From an uncultured Myxococcales bacterium (GTDB taxonomy: Bacteria > Myxococcota_A > UBA9042), in assembly GCA_903955385.1 (NCBI GenBank), contig CAJBNH010000025.1:1-47778 (forward strand): a stretch of DNA of 47,778 nucleotides. Reading direction: 5' to 3'. The notes beneath the pieces are model-generated. The model worked only from the letters and a program-made list of their open reading frames with translations. It did no database searches and was not told the DNA's origin. Both the position numbers and the translations under genes were made by a program. This document shows positions 1-8,431 of the stretch, one piece after another. Position 1 is the stretch's first letter. Every line of letters starts with the position of its first letter.

Positions 1-2
1 CG

Positions 3-938
3 GAAGAACAGGCGGTTGCCACACCTGAGTCGCCGCCGGGCGGGGCTATTCGCGGCCGGGTCGTCGATGGCGCGGGGGCAGCTGTCTCAGGCGCCGTCGT
101 GCGCGCCGGGCAGGTCAAGGCGACCAGCGATGCGACGGGAGCCTTTGCGCTGCAGGGTCTTGCGGCCGGTGAGTACGCCCTGCAGGTCTACCGCGAGGGC
201 TGGGGCGTGCCGGGACCGGATGGGCGGCGCGCGCGGACGGTCGTGCTCAAGCAGGCGGCGGAAGAGTCGGCGCCCGCCAGCGTCGAGGGCATCGAGGTCG
301 TGGTGCGCAAGCTGGGCAGCGTCAGCGGGCGCGTCGTCGCGGGACCGCGGGCGGTCGCCGGGGCCAGTCTGCGGTTGGCGTGGCAGGGCGAGAACGGTCC
401 CTCCGGACTCGTGCCGGCATGGGCGCAGGACGACGCAGGCCAATCCGGCGCCGACGGCACATTCCGAATCGACGGCGTGATGCCCGGCCCGCTGCTGCTC
501 GAGGCCTTTGCCCCCGACAAGGTGCCCGTGTCGAGCCCGTCGCGGACGCTGGCCGATGGCGGCGAGATCACCGGGCTTGTGCTCGACTTCGGTGATGCGA
601 CGGCGCCCCTTGCCGCCGCCCCGTCCAAGGCCGTGGTGCAGGGGCGGGTGACGACGGCACCGGGTGGCGAGCCGCTGGCAGGCGTGCAGGTGATCCTGTA
701 CGACGGGATGGGAGAGCTGCCGCCCCGCGTCACCACCACCGACGCGACCGGCAACTACCGCCTCGAAGGCGCGCGGCTGGGCAAGAACTCGCTGCGTTTC
801 CATGCCCCGGGATACGCGGTCGAAACCGCGGAAGACATCATGGCCACCGAGGGCTTTCCGTCGATGCGCGACATGCAGCTGCGGCGCGTGACGCCGACCG
901 CGGGCGGCCGAATCCCTGCTGGGGCCGTGGGCCGCTGA
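3..938 (+). CDS. Carboxypeptidase-regulatory-like repeat protein, 5' end outside the window
   Basis: The frame is open from the first bases, so the N-terminus lies upstream; 311 residues are visible. They form three beta-sandwich repeats of the carboxypeptidase regulatory-like type (roughly residues 14-65, 95-185 and 210-290). Each shows the pattern GRVxD...G.pvaGA.V....T...G.F.l.GL..G.Y.L.v, for example TSDATGAFALQGLAAGEYAL and TTDATGNYRLEGARLG. Such domains occur in surface or periplasmic proteins and are usually structural or ligand-binding, not enzymatic. No catalytic motif is visible in this part. It ends with TGA and faces a minus-strand gene tail to tail. The domain type is fairly sure; the role of the whole protein is unknown. 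Confidence 0.75.
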   Translation, partial: EEQAVATPESPPGGAIRGRVVDGAGAAVSGAVVRAGQVKATSDATGAFALQGLAAGEYALQVYREGWGVPGPDGRRARTVVLKQAAEESAPASVEGIEVVVRKLGSVSGRVVAGPRAVAGASLRLAWQGENGPSGLVPAWAQDDAGQSGADGTFRIDGVMPGPLLLEAFAPDKVPVSSPSRTLADGGEITGLVLDFGDATAPLAAAPSKAVVQGRVTTAPGGEPLAGVQVILYDGMGELPPRVTTTDATGNYRLEGARLGKNSLRFHAPGYAVETAEDIMATEGFPSMRDMQLRRVTPTAGGRIPAGAVGR

Positions 939-1025
939 CCCGCTGCGTCGAGTGCCGCGGGGCGAATCAAACCGGTGATGTGGGGCCCTCGTGAGACAGC
1001 TGTCACGGGCGGAGGTTCCTGTCTT

Positions 1026-1056
1026 GGTGGTTTGGCGGGGTCAGCCCCCCATCACC
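1026..1056. terminator. Hairpin between convergent genes
   Basis: Between the stops of the genes ending at 938 (+) and 1064 (-) lies an imperfect stem-loop. GGTG (1026-1029) pairs with CACC (1053-1056), and GGGG (1037-1040) pairs with CCCC (1045-1048) around a TCAG loop. There is no clear T-tract, so use as a bidirectional terminator is an inference from position. A 10-bp palindrome, GACAGCTGTC (995-1004), lies just upstream. Confidence 0.35.
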
Positions 1057-1063
1057 CACCGCC

Positions 1064-1642
1064 CTACATCAGCTTGAGCGAATCCAAGACCATCGCCAGC
1101 CCCGGCTTCTCTTGCTCCGCATCCTCGTCCGGCACCTGCGAGAACAGCACAAACGACCGCGTGGGGGACGTCAGAGTGTAGAGCTCGATGGTGTGCGGCA
1201 CGTCGGTCCCCAACACGCTGATCTGCCAGTGCATGCGCCGACCCAGCCGTGTGCCTCCGGCAATCTCGCGTTGGATCTCGGTGGTGGGGTCATGCTTCGT
1301 CTTGGCCAGATGCACACTGCCCACCGACGTCTTGTCCTGAACCTGCGCCGTCAGCTCGGTCTGCATCCCGGCGGCGAATTCGTTCAGGTCCACCGGGATC
1401 GCGGGCTCGAAGGCGAACAGCATCATCAGGCTGTCGGCCTTGCCCTCGACCGTGACGGTGGTGGTCTGCTGGCCGTCGGCGGTCTCTTTCGTCTGCGCCG
1501 CGGTCCAGTTGCCGGGCACGCGGAACGAGAACCCGGGGCCCGACACGGCCTTGGGGTGGGCCACGTCAGGCGCGCTGGCACACGCCGAGCTGAGCAGCAG
1601 CGCCACGACCACAACGAACCGGTTGCACAGTTGTTTGAACAT
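1064..1642 (-). CDS. Small lipoprotein, possibly PsbP/DcrB-like
   Basis: 192 residues. The chosen ATG at 1642 gives a compact lipoprotein signal (MFKQLCNRFVVVVALLLSSAC, lipobox SSAC) and has a GGAAAGG ribosome site upstream; the frame extends further but only with arginine-rich non-signal sequence. The mature part starts with FSFRVPGNW and continues as alternating beta strands (TTTVTVEGKAD, MMLFAFEP, TIELYTLTS, SFVLFSQVP). That resembles the small PsbP/DcrB-type fold by pattern only. No catalytic residues are evident. It is transcribed divergently from the Cys-rich lipoprotein gene starting at 1802. Lipoprotein status is fairly sure; function unknown. Confidence 0.75.
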   Translation of the reverse strand: MFKQLCNRFVVVVALLLSSACASAPDVAHPKAVSGPGFSFRVPGNWTAAQTKETADGQQTTTVTVEGKADSLMMLFAFEPAIPVDLNEFAAGMQTELTAQVQDKTSVGSVHLAKTKHDPTTEIQREIAGGTRLGRRMHWQISVLGTDVPHTIELYTLTSPTRSFVLFSQVPDEDAEQEKPGLAMVLDSLKLM

Positions 1643-1723
1643 GATGGCCTTTCCGACTGGCCGCAGATGCGGTATCTCCGCGCAGGTTAGCATGGGGGAC
1701 GGCCCGCGCACAGGAACGCTTCT

Positions 1724-1738
1724 CGACCAACCTGGTCG
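1724..1738. promoter_or_regulatory. Inverted repeat in a divergent promoter region
   Basis: CGACCA-ACC-TGGTCG is a 6-bp perfect inverted repeat with a 3-bp centre. It lies between the divergent starts at 1642 (-) and 1802 (+). Its position would suit a shared operator, but its short length makes chance plausible. Confidence 0.25.
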
Positions 1739-1801
1739 GTTGCGGGCACCTTGCAACAGTCGCACGGTCCGACACCGCCTCAGAGGGTGGGGAGTACAAC
1801 G

Positions 1802-3097
1802 ATGAAGTTCAACTGGATTCTGACCATGGTGGCCGCGGGTTCCGTGTTCGTTCTTGGGTGCGACAGCGGCACGGCAAGCTCAGGCGGCGGCTCGCCGACC
1901 GACACCGTCTCCGATACCAGCGACACGACCATCCCCTCCACACTGAACATCGACGAGCTGGGCGCCAAGACCGTCGAAGCGACGTGCGCGTACCTGACAA
2001 AGTGCGGCACGGACACTGGCTTCGCATTCGTCAGCCCCGACAGCTGCGCGCTCATGTTGGCGGCAAACGGCATGGACACCAGCACCGACGACATGAAGCA
2101 GGCCGTCGCCTCCGGCAAGGTGAAGTTCGACGGCGCCAAGGCCGCTGAGTGCCTGCAGTCCTTCCTGAATCGCCCGTGTGAAACGACGGACATGAAGGAG
2201 CCCGAGGCCTGTCGACTCGCATTTGTCGGCTCGCAGGTCGTCGGCACGCCTTGCAGCGACGACGTCTACTGCGCCAGCGGCAAGTGCGCGAAGCCCCAGA
2301 ACAAGAGTGCGTGTGGCGGCACCTGCGCAGACCGCAAGAAGTCGGGCGACCCCTGCGAAACGTCGGACGACTGCGAGGGCACGCTGCTGTGCGCCGCCGG
2401 CTTCTGCGCGACCCAAGCGGCACCGCTGGCGGCCAAGGGCGAGTCGTGCGCGAAGGTGACGTGCGCGGCCGGTCTGTACTGCTCGGGCGGCTTTGACGGC
2501 AGCGTCTGCCAAGACCTGTCCACCGAGGGCCAGCCCTGCGACTTCGGCCCCCAGTGCGCGGGCGACCTGTCCTGCGTCAGCAACGACGGCCCCAACGTTT
2601 GCACCAAGAGTGGCAAGGAGGGCGACTCCTGCACCTCCCCGACGCTGGCCAACACCGGCAAGGACGGCTGTGCGAAGGGCCTGATTTGCGGCACCGAAGT
2701 CACGGTCAAGGGCCCCGCCATGAAGTGCCAGCCGGTCCGCAAGCTGGGCGAGGCCTGCGTGTCCGACTTCCAGTGCGGCGGCATCGACGCGGGCTGTGTT
2801 GCGAGCAAGTGCGCGATCCTGCCCGGCAAGGGCGGGGCCTGCACGCCGTCAGACCCGATGAAGGGCAAGTACTTCGTTTGCCTGCCGTCGCTGGTGTGCG
2901 ACCCGACCTCGCTGAAGTGCGACACGCCCCCGGCCGCCGGCAAGCCGTGCGTCGAAGGCAAGTGCGCCGACGGTCTGACCTGCGTCGAAGACGTCTGCCA
3001 GCCGCTGCCCGTCAAGGGCGACGCATGCGAATTCGAGTGCGCTGAGCCCTTCGAGTGCGACAACGGCACCTGCGTAGACCCGATCTGCCTGCCCTAG
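1802..3097 (+). CDS. Dickkopf-like cysteine-rich lipoprotein
   Basis: 431 residues starting at ATG 1802, preceded by a GGTGGGGA ribosome site; an in-frame ATG further upstream would bury the signal. Lipobox VLGC at about residues 17-20, then a short Ser/Thr/Asp linker. An N-terminal domain (about residues 45-155) has spaced cysteines (TCAYLTKCG, ECLQSF, PCETT). The rest is many short Cys modules of the type G.PC....C...L.C..G.C, like the Dickkopf N-terminal Cys-rich domain often annotated in myxobacterial lipoproteins. The N-terminal domain is shared with the protein at 16243-16857. Probably on the outer membrane surface, binding rather than catalytic. It lies 27 bp before the CapA-like gene on the same strand, so co-transcription is likely. 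Confidence 0.8.
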   Translation: MKFNWILTMVAAGSVFVLGCDSGTASSGGGSPTDTVSDTSDTTIPSTLNIDELGAKTVEATCAYLTKCGTDTGFAFVSPDSCALMLAANGMDTSTDDMKQAVASGKVKFDGAKAAECLQSFLNRPCETTDMKEPEACRLAFVGSQVVGTPCSDDVYCASGKCAKPQNKSACGGTCADRKKSGDPCETSDDCEGTLLCAAGFCATQAAPLAAKGESCAKVTCAAGLYCSGGFDGSVCQDLSTEGQPCDFGPQCAGDLSCVSNDGPNVCTKSGKEGDSCTSPTLANTGKDGCAKGLICGTEVTVKGPAMKCQPVRKLGEACVSDFQCGGIDAGCVASKCAILPGKGGACTPSDPMKGKYFVCLPSLVCDPTSLKCDTPPAAGKPCVEGKCADGLTCVEDVCQPLPVKGDACEFECAEPFECDNGTCVDPICLP

Positions 3098-3124
3098 CCC
3101 GCCCTTCCCCCTCCGGAGCCCCCC

Positions 3125-4117
3125 ATGCGCCTGACCGTCCTGCTGCTGGGGCTCTGCGTGGCGACGCCGACCCTTGCCCAACAGCCCGCCCGTCTGCGTT
3201 TGGTGGCGGTGGGCGATGTCGCTCCCGGCGGTCCACAGGGCGCGCTGCTGGAGAAAGACGCGGCTGACGTGCTGGGCGTGACGGCCCAGGCCATCCGCGA
3301 CGCCGATCTGGCTTTCGTCAATCTGGAGGCGCCCTTGCCCCCGGCCACCGCTGAGTCGTGGCCGCGGGGCAGCCTGCCGCTGCTGGTCGGCAAGCCGTCG
3401 CTGGCGCAGGCGCTGGTCGCGGGGGGCTTCGACGTCGCGTCGCTGGCGAACAACCACGTGTTCGACTACCACCGCGAGGGCGTCGACGGCACGCTGGGGG
3501 CGCTGGCCAAGGCGGGGCTGCCCTCGACGGGCCTGGGCATCACGCGTGAGGCGGCCGAGGCGCCGGTCATCGTCGAGAAGAACGGACTGCGCATTGGCTT
3601 TCTGGCCGCCACCGACCGCAACAACCGCCCGTCGGACCCGGCGCCGCGGCAGGCTTTCGTGTCGTGGCTGCGGCCGGACGAGCTGGCCCAGCGCATCCGC
3701 AAGCTGCGGCCGCAGGTGGACGTGGTGGTGGTGGCCGTGCACTGGGGCCAGTCGTACTCGCTGGACCCGCTGCCGTCGCAACGCCGCATCGCCAAGCAGC
3801 TGGTTGCCGCGGGTGCGGATCTGGTCGTCGGCCACCACCCGCACGTGCTGCAGCCCATCGAGCGCGTGGACGGCGTGCCGGTCGCGTACTCGATGGGCAA
3901 CTTCCTGTTCGGCCAGCAGGAAGGCGACCGCGGCCGAACGGTGGCCCTGCAAGTCGACTTCGCGCGGCAGCCGGGTCAGGCGCGGGTGCAGGCGGTGGCG
4001 GTGCAGTGCGTGCCGGCCGTCGTCAACGCGCAGCGCCGGCTGGTGGCACCGACGTCGGTCGAGGATAAGGCGGCGTTCGCGCGGTGGCTGCAGCGGTCGA
4101 CGGCGTGCGAGCGCTGA
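3125..4117 (+). CDS. CapA-like poly-gamma-glutamate capsule synthesis/phosphoesterase family protein, exported
   Basis: 330 residues with a cleavable signal peptide (MRLTVLLLGLCVATPTLAQ). The family motifs are in order: GDVAPGG near residue 29, NLEAPLP, NNHVFDYHREGVDGT, VVVVAVHWGQ, GHHPHVLQPIE and YSMGNFLFGQ. These are the metal-binding and active-site positions of the CapA/PgsA metallophosphoesterase-like superfamily. Members take part in poly-gamma-glutamate or capsule export, but many stand-alone copies have no proven substrate. There are no pgsB or pgsC genes nearby, so a capsule role is not supported by context. Starts 27 bp after the upstream lipoprotein gene. Family assignment is firm; substrate unknown. 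Confidence 0.9.
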   Translation: MRLTVLLLGLCVATPTLAQQPARLRLVAVGDVAPGGPQGALLEKDAADVLGVTAQAIRDADLAFVNLEAPLPPATAESWPRGSLPLLVGKPSLAQALVAGGFDVASLANNHVFDYHREGVDGTLGALAKAGLPSTGLGITREAAEAPVIVEKNGLRIGFLAATDRNNRPSDPAPRQAFVSWLRPDELAQRIRKLRPQVDVVVVAVHWGQSYSLDPLPSQRRIAKQLVAAGADLVVGHHPHVLQPIERVDGVPVAYSMGNFLFGQQEGDRGRTVALQVDFARQPGQARVQAVAVQCVPAVVNAQRRLVAPTSVEDKAAFARWLQRSTACER

Positions 4118-4153
4118 GCGCCGCCCAACTTGCTGCGCCTGAGCTCTGCCGAC

Positions 4154-5797
4154 CTACGGCCGCCCCAAGCACCCGAGCCAGTCCACCGCCATCAGCAACC
4201 ACGCGTCGGGCCTGCGTTTGGGCGCCGGTTCCGCCGTCATCGCCGCTGGCGCCCTGCCCGACCGCTGCACGCAGGCGGCCGTCGGCAGCCAGACGGAACC
4301 CTCGGCCACCGCGGCAGACGTCGTGGCCTCGGCCGGCAGCGGCACGTCGGGCGGCAACCCCACGCCGTCGATGTCGCGTCCTGCGGGCGTCTGGTACTTG
4401 CCGATGGTCACCTTGACGTAATAGCCCGCCATCAGGTTGGGGCGCTTCACTTCCTGCATCGAGGCCTTGCCGTACGTCTTCGCCCCCAGCAGAGGGCCGC
4501 GGCGGTGGTCCTGCAGCGCCCCCGCCAGCACCTCGCACGCCGAGCCGCAACGCCGGTCCACCAGCACCACCAGCGGCGCCTGCAGGTCCGTGGGCTGCAC
4601 CGTGGCCCGCTGCTCCTCAGCCCGGCCGCGCCACTGCTCGCGCACCACCACGCCGTCGGACAGCAGCATGTCGGCCAGCGCAATCGACTCGGCCAGCAGG
4701 CCGCCGGTGTTGCCGCGCAGGTCGAGGATCAGGCCTTGCAGCGCCTCGGGTTGCTTGACCTTCTTGACGACCAGAGCCCTCGCCACAGCCTGCTGGAACC
4801 GCCCCGCCGTGCCCTTGACGAAGTCGCGGACCGCCACAAGCACGACGCCCGGCGCCAGCCGCTCCGCCTCGACGTCCAGCGTCACCGCCGCTTCGCGCTG
4901 CAGCTTCAGCCGCCGGGTCTTGCCGTTGCGCACGCCCACTACCGACACGGCGACGGCCTTACCGGGCGGCCCCCACAGCAGCAAGCCCAGCTCTTTCGAA
5001 GACTTGCCCTGCGTCGTCTGGCCCGCTACCTGCGTCAGGGCGTCGTGGACCCGCACGTCGGCGCGCCACGCGGGACTGTCCTTGCGCACGTCGGCCACGC
5101 ACCAGGTGTCCGGCGCGGCCAGACACGGTTCCGGCGCAAGGCCGGGGTCGCCCTGCTCGGCGGTCTGCTCGCTGCGGCTGACCTGCTCCCAGAACCGTTG
5201 CGCCACCACGTCGCCGTGCCGGTCCGCGCCCTTCAGGTACCCCGAAGCCGCGTTGATCCACGCCATCCAGACCTGCTCGCGGCGACCTTCCCCCGGGCGC
5301 AGGTCGGCCTCGATCCAGTCCATCGTGCAGCGAAACTGCTTGCGACCAAAGGCGTGCTGCGTCGCCCACTGCCGCCACGCCGCATCCAGCGCCTGCGGGT
5401 CGCGCTGCGAAACCTCTGCGCGCACCAGCCACAGGCCAGACCCCGCTGCAGCGCTTGCGCTCACGCCTGCCGCGGCCGCGTCCGACCGTCGCACGTCACA
5501 GGCAAAGGCCGTGGCCGGCTGCGGCGGAACCCAAGGGTCGCGGGAAAGCGTCGCCAGATGGCGGAGATAGGCGTCCGGTAGCAGCTCGACCGTCGGCGTC
5601 AGGCTCCACAGCGCCATTTCGGCGGCGTGCCGCCACGTCTTGCGCTCGCGGTCGCTGTCGGGCGCCGGCGGCTCCAGCCACTTCTGAGCGGCCTGGGCCA
5701 CGACCTGCTCAAACTGCGCGGGGCCAAACTCGACACCCTGCCAATCCCCAGCGCCACCCAGCACCGCGACGACAACGCCAATCAGGGCAGGATGCAT
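4154..5797 (-). CDS. S41-family C-terminal-processing peptidase with PDZ domain
   Basis: 547 residues starting with a short hydrophobic signal (MHPALIGVVVAVLGGAG). After an alpha-helical N-terminal region comes a PDZ domain (about residues 235-310; SPAWRADVRVHDALTQVAG). The S41 core follows: GLILDLRGNTGGLL, then RRCGSACEVLAGAL and YGKASMQ. The nucleophile Ser (about 417) and general-base Lys (about 442) are 25 residues apart, the usual Ctp spacing. The C-terminus has the typical PAGRDIDGVGLPPDV stretch. Likely a periplasmic or envelope serine protease trimming secreted or lipid-anchored proteins. It follows the 5813-7468 gene by 15 bp on the same strand, so the two probably form an operon. 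Confidence 0.92.
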   Translation of the reverse strand: MHPALIGVVVAVLGGAGDWQGVEFGPAQFEQVVAQAAQKWLEPPAPDSDRERKTWRHAAEMALWSLTPTVELLPDAYLRHLATLSRDPWVPPQPATAFACDVRRSDAAAAGVSASAAAGSGLWLVRAEVSQRDPQALDAAWRQWATQHAFGRKQFRCTMDWIEADLRPGEGRREQVWMAWINAASGYLKGADRHGDVVAQRFWEQVSRSEQTAEQGDPGLAPEPCLAAPDTWCVADVRKDSPAWRADVRVHDALTQVAGQTTQGKSSKELGLLLWGPPGKAVAVSVVGVRNGKTRRLKLQREAAVTLDVEAERLAPGVVLVAVRDFVKGTAGRFQQAVARALVVKKVKQPEALQGLILDLRGNTGGLLAESIALADMLLSDGVVVREQWRGRAEEQRATVQPTDLQAPLVVLVDRRCGSACEVLAGALQDHRRGPLLGAKTYGKASMQEVKRPNLMAGYYVKVTIGKYQTPAGRDIDGVGLPPDVPLPAEATTSAAVAEGSVWLPTAACVQRSGRAPAAMTAEPAPKRRPDAWLLMAVDWLGCLGRP

Positions 5798-5812
5798 CGA
5801 CAGCTCGCTGGG

Positions 5813-7468
5813 TTACGGGGTCACGACAATCGGGGTCGTCTTGGGCTTGTACTTGTTGTCGATCTCGCCATCGACCACCCGCAACGCGTCGCCGCCCCAC
5901 TCGTAGTCGTCCGGGCTGGCCTCTGCCGCCGTCAGCAGGTCCTTGTAGCTGGTCTGCTTGCCGTTCAGCAGTGCCACAATGAAGTTGCCCATCCCCACAC
6001 CGCTGCCCGCCACCCAGGTTTCCAGACCGTTGGTGATCATGTCCAGCTTGGCGGAACCGCCGGTCTTCAGAAGGAAATAGTCCTTCTCGTAGTAGTTGTA
6101 CGACACGCAGGCGTCCACGAACATCAGCTGGTAGGTGGTGGGAAAGTCCGCGGTGGTGAAGTTGCCGGGGTCCAACGGGCCGTAGCCGATGTACGAGTGG
6201 CCGTTGTACAGGAACACGTCGGAATTCTTGATGGCCTTCTTGTGCGGTGCCGAGCTTGAACCTGCGCCGAAGTAGGTATCGATGGTCAGGATGACCGTGG
6301 CCGCCGCCGCCTTGCCGACCTTGACCTGCACCGGCAGCTCAAAACGCAGCCAGTGCTGGTAGACCTTCTTGGCCGCCGCGAGCCGCAGGGCCTTGCGCTG
6401 CGCCGGCAGCACGGTGGAGGGAAAGCCGGTGTTGTAGATCTCCCAGTTGATCAGCGACTGAAAGGTGATGCCGGTGACCTTCTTGGTGCCCACGGTCACG
6501 GTGCTGAGGTCCTCGACCGGGTTCAAACTGGCCAGCTTGAAGCCGGGGCGGGCCTTGAAGACTTGGTTGAGGTGCTCCAACCACAGCACATAACCCTCGT
6601 CGTCGATGATGCTTTTCTGCTCTCCCACCGCCCAGTCGGCCATCATGCCGTAGACGGTGGCCACCACCAGCCGCCCCTTCTGCACGCCGCCACCCCACAG
6701 CTGGTCGTACTCGGGATAGGTCAGCCCCTTGCTGGTGACGGCAGCCTTGAGCTGCACGGTCATCGGGATGTACAGGCGGTCGACCTCCAGCTTGGCCACT
6801 TGCGTCTTCTTGTCGACGATCTTGGCGCGCTCGACGTCGACCAGCTTCTGCTCGGCAGCGATGGTGGCCTTGCACTTGGCCTTGGAGGGGTCGAACACGT
6901 ACCAGATCGCGCTCTCGAATTCCTTCGCCTGCGCATCGTTGCTGGTGCACTCGACCAGGATCTTCTTCGCCTGCAGCTGGTAGTTGCCGTTCAGCAAGCC
7001 CAGCGACAGGCTCGACTTCTGCGCCATCACCTTGGGCACCAGCGCCTTGTCCTTGTAGGTGTACGCCACCCGCAGCATCGACTTACCCTTATCGCCCGCG
7101 ATCTTGGTGTCGATGACGGTCACCGGGACCTTCACGAAGGTCAGCGGGTCCACGTCGCCCAGCTCGCGGCTGTTGACCGCCACGTACGACTCGCGCAGCG
7201 CACCAAACGCCGACTGCGTCTGCTTCTTGACGGTCGCGATGATGCTGGACTGAGATGCCGACGGGTCGACGAACACGTAGCCGGTAAAGGTCAGGTCGCG
7301 AAACGCCGCCGTGTTGCTGGTCAGCAAGGCCTCGTTCTGCTGGAACTCCGCCTCCTCCGCAGACAAACCAGCCTCACCCGGATCGAATTCCGCCGCGCAA
7401 CCGCCTGCCGCCACCGCGAGCGCCGCAAGGCCCCACACGTTCACCGCACGCCGAATCGTCAATCGCAT
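5813..7468 (-). CDS. Lipoprotein with a clan-CD (gingipain/caspase-like) His/Cys signature
   Basis: 551 residues from ATG 7468, with a purine-rich GGGGGGAA site upstream. The signal ends in lipobox AGGC (MRLTIRRAV...AVAAGGC). The middle is a long mixed alpha/beta region with a short Lys-rich helix (KIVDKKTQVAKLEVD). Near the C-terminus, hydrophobic strand-NGHSYIGYG (His about 419) is followed about 35 residues later by LMFVDACVSYNYY (Cys about 454). A strand ending in Gly-His-Ser and a second ending in Asp-Ala-Cys are the dyad layout of clan CD cysteine peptidases; the spacing is nearest to gingipain-type C25. No family match was run, so peptidase activity is an inference. Co-transcribed with the S41 protease gene. 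Confidence 0.75.
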   Translation of the reverse strand: MRLTIRRAVNVWGLAALAVAAGGCAAEFDPGEAGLSAEEAEFQQNEALLTSNTAAFRDLTFTGYVFVDPSASQSSIIATVKKQTQSAFGALRESYVAVNSRELGDVDPLTFVKVPVTVIDTKIAGDKGKSMLRVAYTYKDKALVPKVMAQKSSLSLGLLNGNYQLQAKKILVECTSNDAQAKEFESAIWYVFDPSKAKCKATIAAEQKLVDVERAKIVDKKTQVAKLEVDRLYIPMTVQLKAAVTSKGLTYPEYDQLWGGGVQKGRLVVATVYGMMADWAVGEQKSIIDDEGYVLWLEHLNQVFKARPGFKLASLNPVEDLSTVTVGTKKVTGITFQSLINWEIYNTGFPSTVLPAQRKALRLAAAKKVYQHWLRFELPVQVKVGKAAAATVILTIDTYFGAGSSSAPHKKAIKNSDVFLYNGHSYIGYGPLDPGNFTTADFPTTYQLMFVDACVSYNYYEKDYFLLKTGGSAKLDMITNGLETWVAGSGVGMGNFIVALLNGKQTSYKDLLTAAEASPDDYEWGGDALRVVDGEIDNKYKPKTTPIVVTP

Positions 7469-7696
7469 GTTCCCCCCAACTGAGCTTGCGCCCCGGATTT
7501 GCGTCGAACCAGACGTGTACGACGCCGCGATGGTGCGTGTCAACGGCGACTTTCCCTTGCCGCGCGATGGGTTCTCTTCTGCGGTGGTCGGTTTTCCACA
7601 TTGCCCAAGAACGCGCCGGGACTGCTGCCGGGCTATCGACGCCTCCGTCCCCCGCTGCTATCGTCCGCCTCCCCGATCGGGAGGTCGCTCGTCGCC
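7469..7696. promoter_or_regulatory. Divergent promoter region between a lipoprotein gene and uppS
   Basis: These 228 bp separate divergent starts at 7468 (-) and 7697 (+), so at least two promoters must lie here. I see GC-rich sequence with a GGGAGG element 12 nt before uppS, which is far for a ribosome site. No confident -35/-10 pair or palindrome was found. Confidence 0.4.
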
Positions 7697-8431
7697 ATGT
7701 CCGCATCGCCCCTGCCTCGCCACATCGCCATCATCATGGACGGCAACGGTCGTTGGGCTGCTGCTCACGACCTGCCCCGCAGCGAGGGCCATCGGGCCGG
7801 CGCAAAGGCCGTGCGCAAGGTCGTCACCCAGGCACGGTTGCGCGGCATCGAGGTCCTGACGCTCTATGCCTTCAGCGCACAGAACTGGAACCGCCCCGCC
7901 GACGAGGTTGACCGCCTGATGGCGCTGCTGGTCGAATTCTGCGAGGGCGAGCGCGACCTGCTGATGGACGAAGGCATCCGCTTTCGCACCGTCGGCGACC
8001 GCACACGACTGCCGGCCGAGACACGACAGGCCGTCGAGACGCTGGAAGAGATCACATTCAAGAACGGCAATATGCAGCTGCTGGTGGCCCTCAGCTACGG
8101 CGGCCGGGAAGAGATCGTCGCCGCCGCACGCTCACTCGCCGCGCAAGCCTCCGCCGGAACGCTGGACCCCGCAGCCATCGACGAGACGATGTTCGCCGCG
8201 CACCTGACGACGGCCGGCGTGCCGGACCCCGACCTGCTGGTCCGCACCAGCGGCGAATTCCGCGTGTCGAACTTCCTGCTGTGGCAGATCGCTTACGCCG
8301 AAATCGTCATCGAGTCCAAGCACTGGCCCGACTACGCCGAGGCCGATCTGGACCGCGCCATCGACACTTTCGCCAATCGCGAGCGCAGGTTCGGCGGTCT
8401 GGCCCCCGCCCTGCCCTCCGCCGCACCATGA
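7697..8431 (+). CDS. uppS: Isoprenyl transferase (undecaprenyl diphosphate synthase)
   Basis: 244 residues, normal for the family. The start at ATG 7697 puts the P-loop motif IIMDGNGRW (catalytic Asp) about 13 residues in. Other family motifs are EGHRAGAKAVR, TLYAFSAQNWNRP, LLVRTSGEFRVSNFLLWQIAYAEI and ERRFGGL at the C-terminus. The enzyme condenses isopentenyl diphosphate units onto farnesyl diphosphate, giving the lipid carrier for peptidoglycan and surface glycans and releasing one pyrophosphate per step. The stop overlaps the next start (ATGA at 8428-8431), so translation of the pyrophosphatase-like gene is probably coupled to this one. Identification is secure. Confidence 0.95.
   Translation: MSASPLPRHIAIIMDGNGRWAAAHDLPRSEGHRAGAKAVRKVVTQARLRGIEVLTLYAFSAQNWNRPADEVDRLMALLVEFCEGERDLLMDEGIRFRTVGDRTRLPAETRQAVETLEEITFKNGNMQLLVALSYGGREEIVAAARSLAAQASAGTLDPAAIDETMFAAHLTTAGVPDPDLLVRTSGEFRVSNFLLWQIAYAEIVIESKHWPDYAEADLDRAIDTFANRERRFGGLAPALPSAAP

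Noticed and set aside
3125-4117. Capsule (poly-gamma-glutamate) locus
   Set aside because: Only a CapA-like protein is present; no synthetase or ligase partners nearby.
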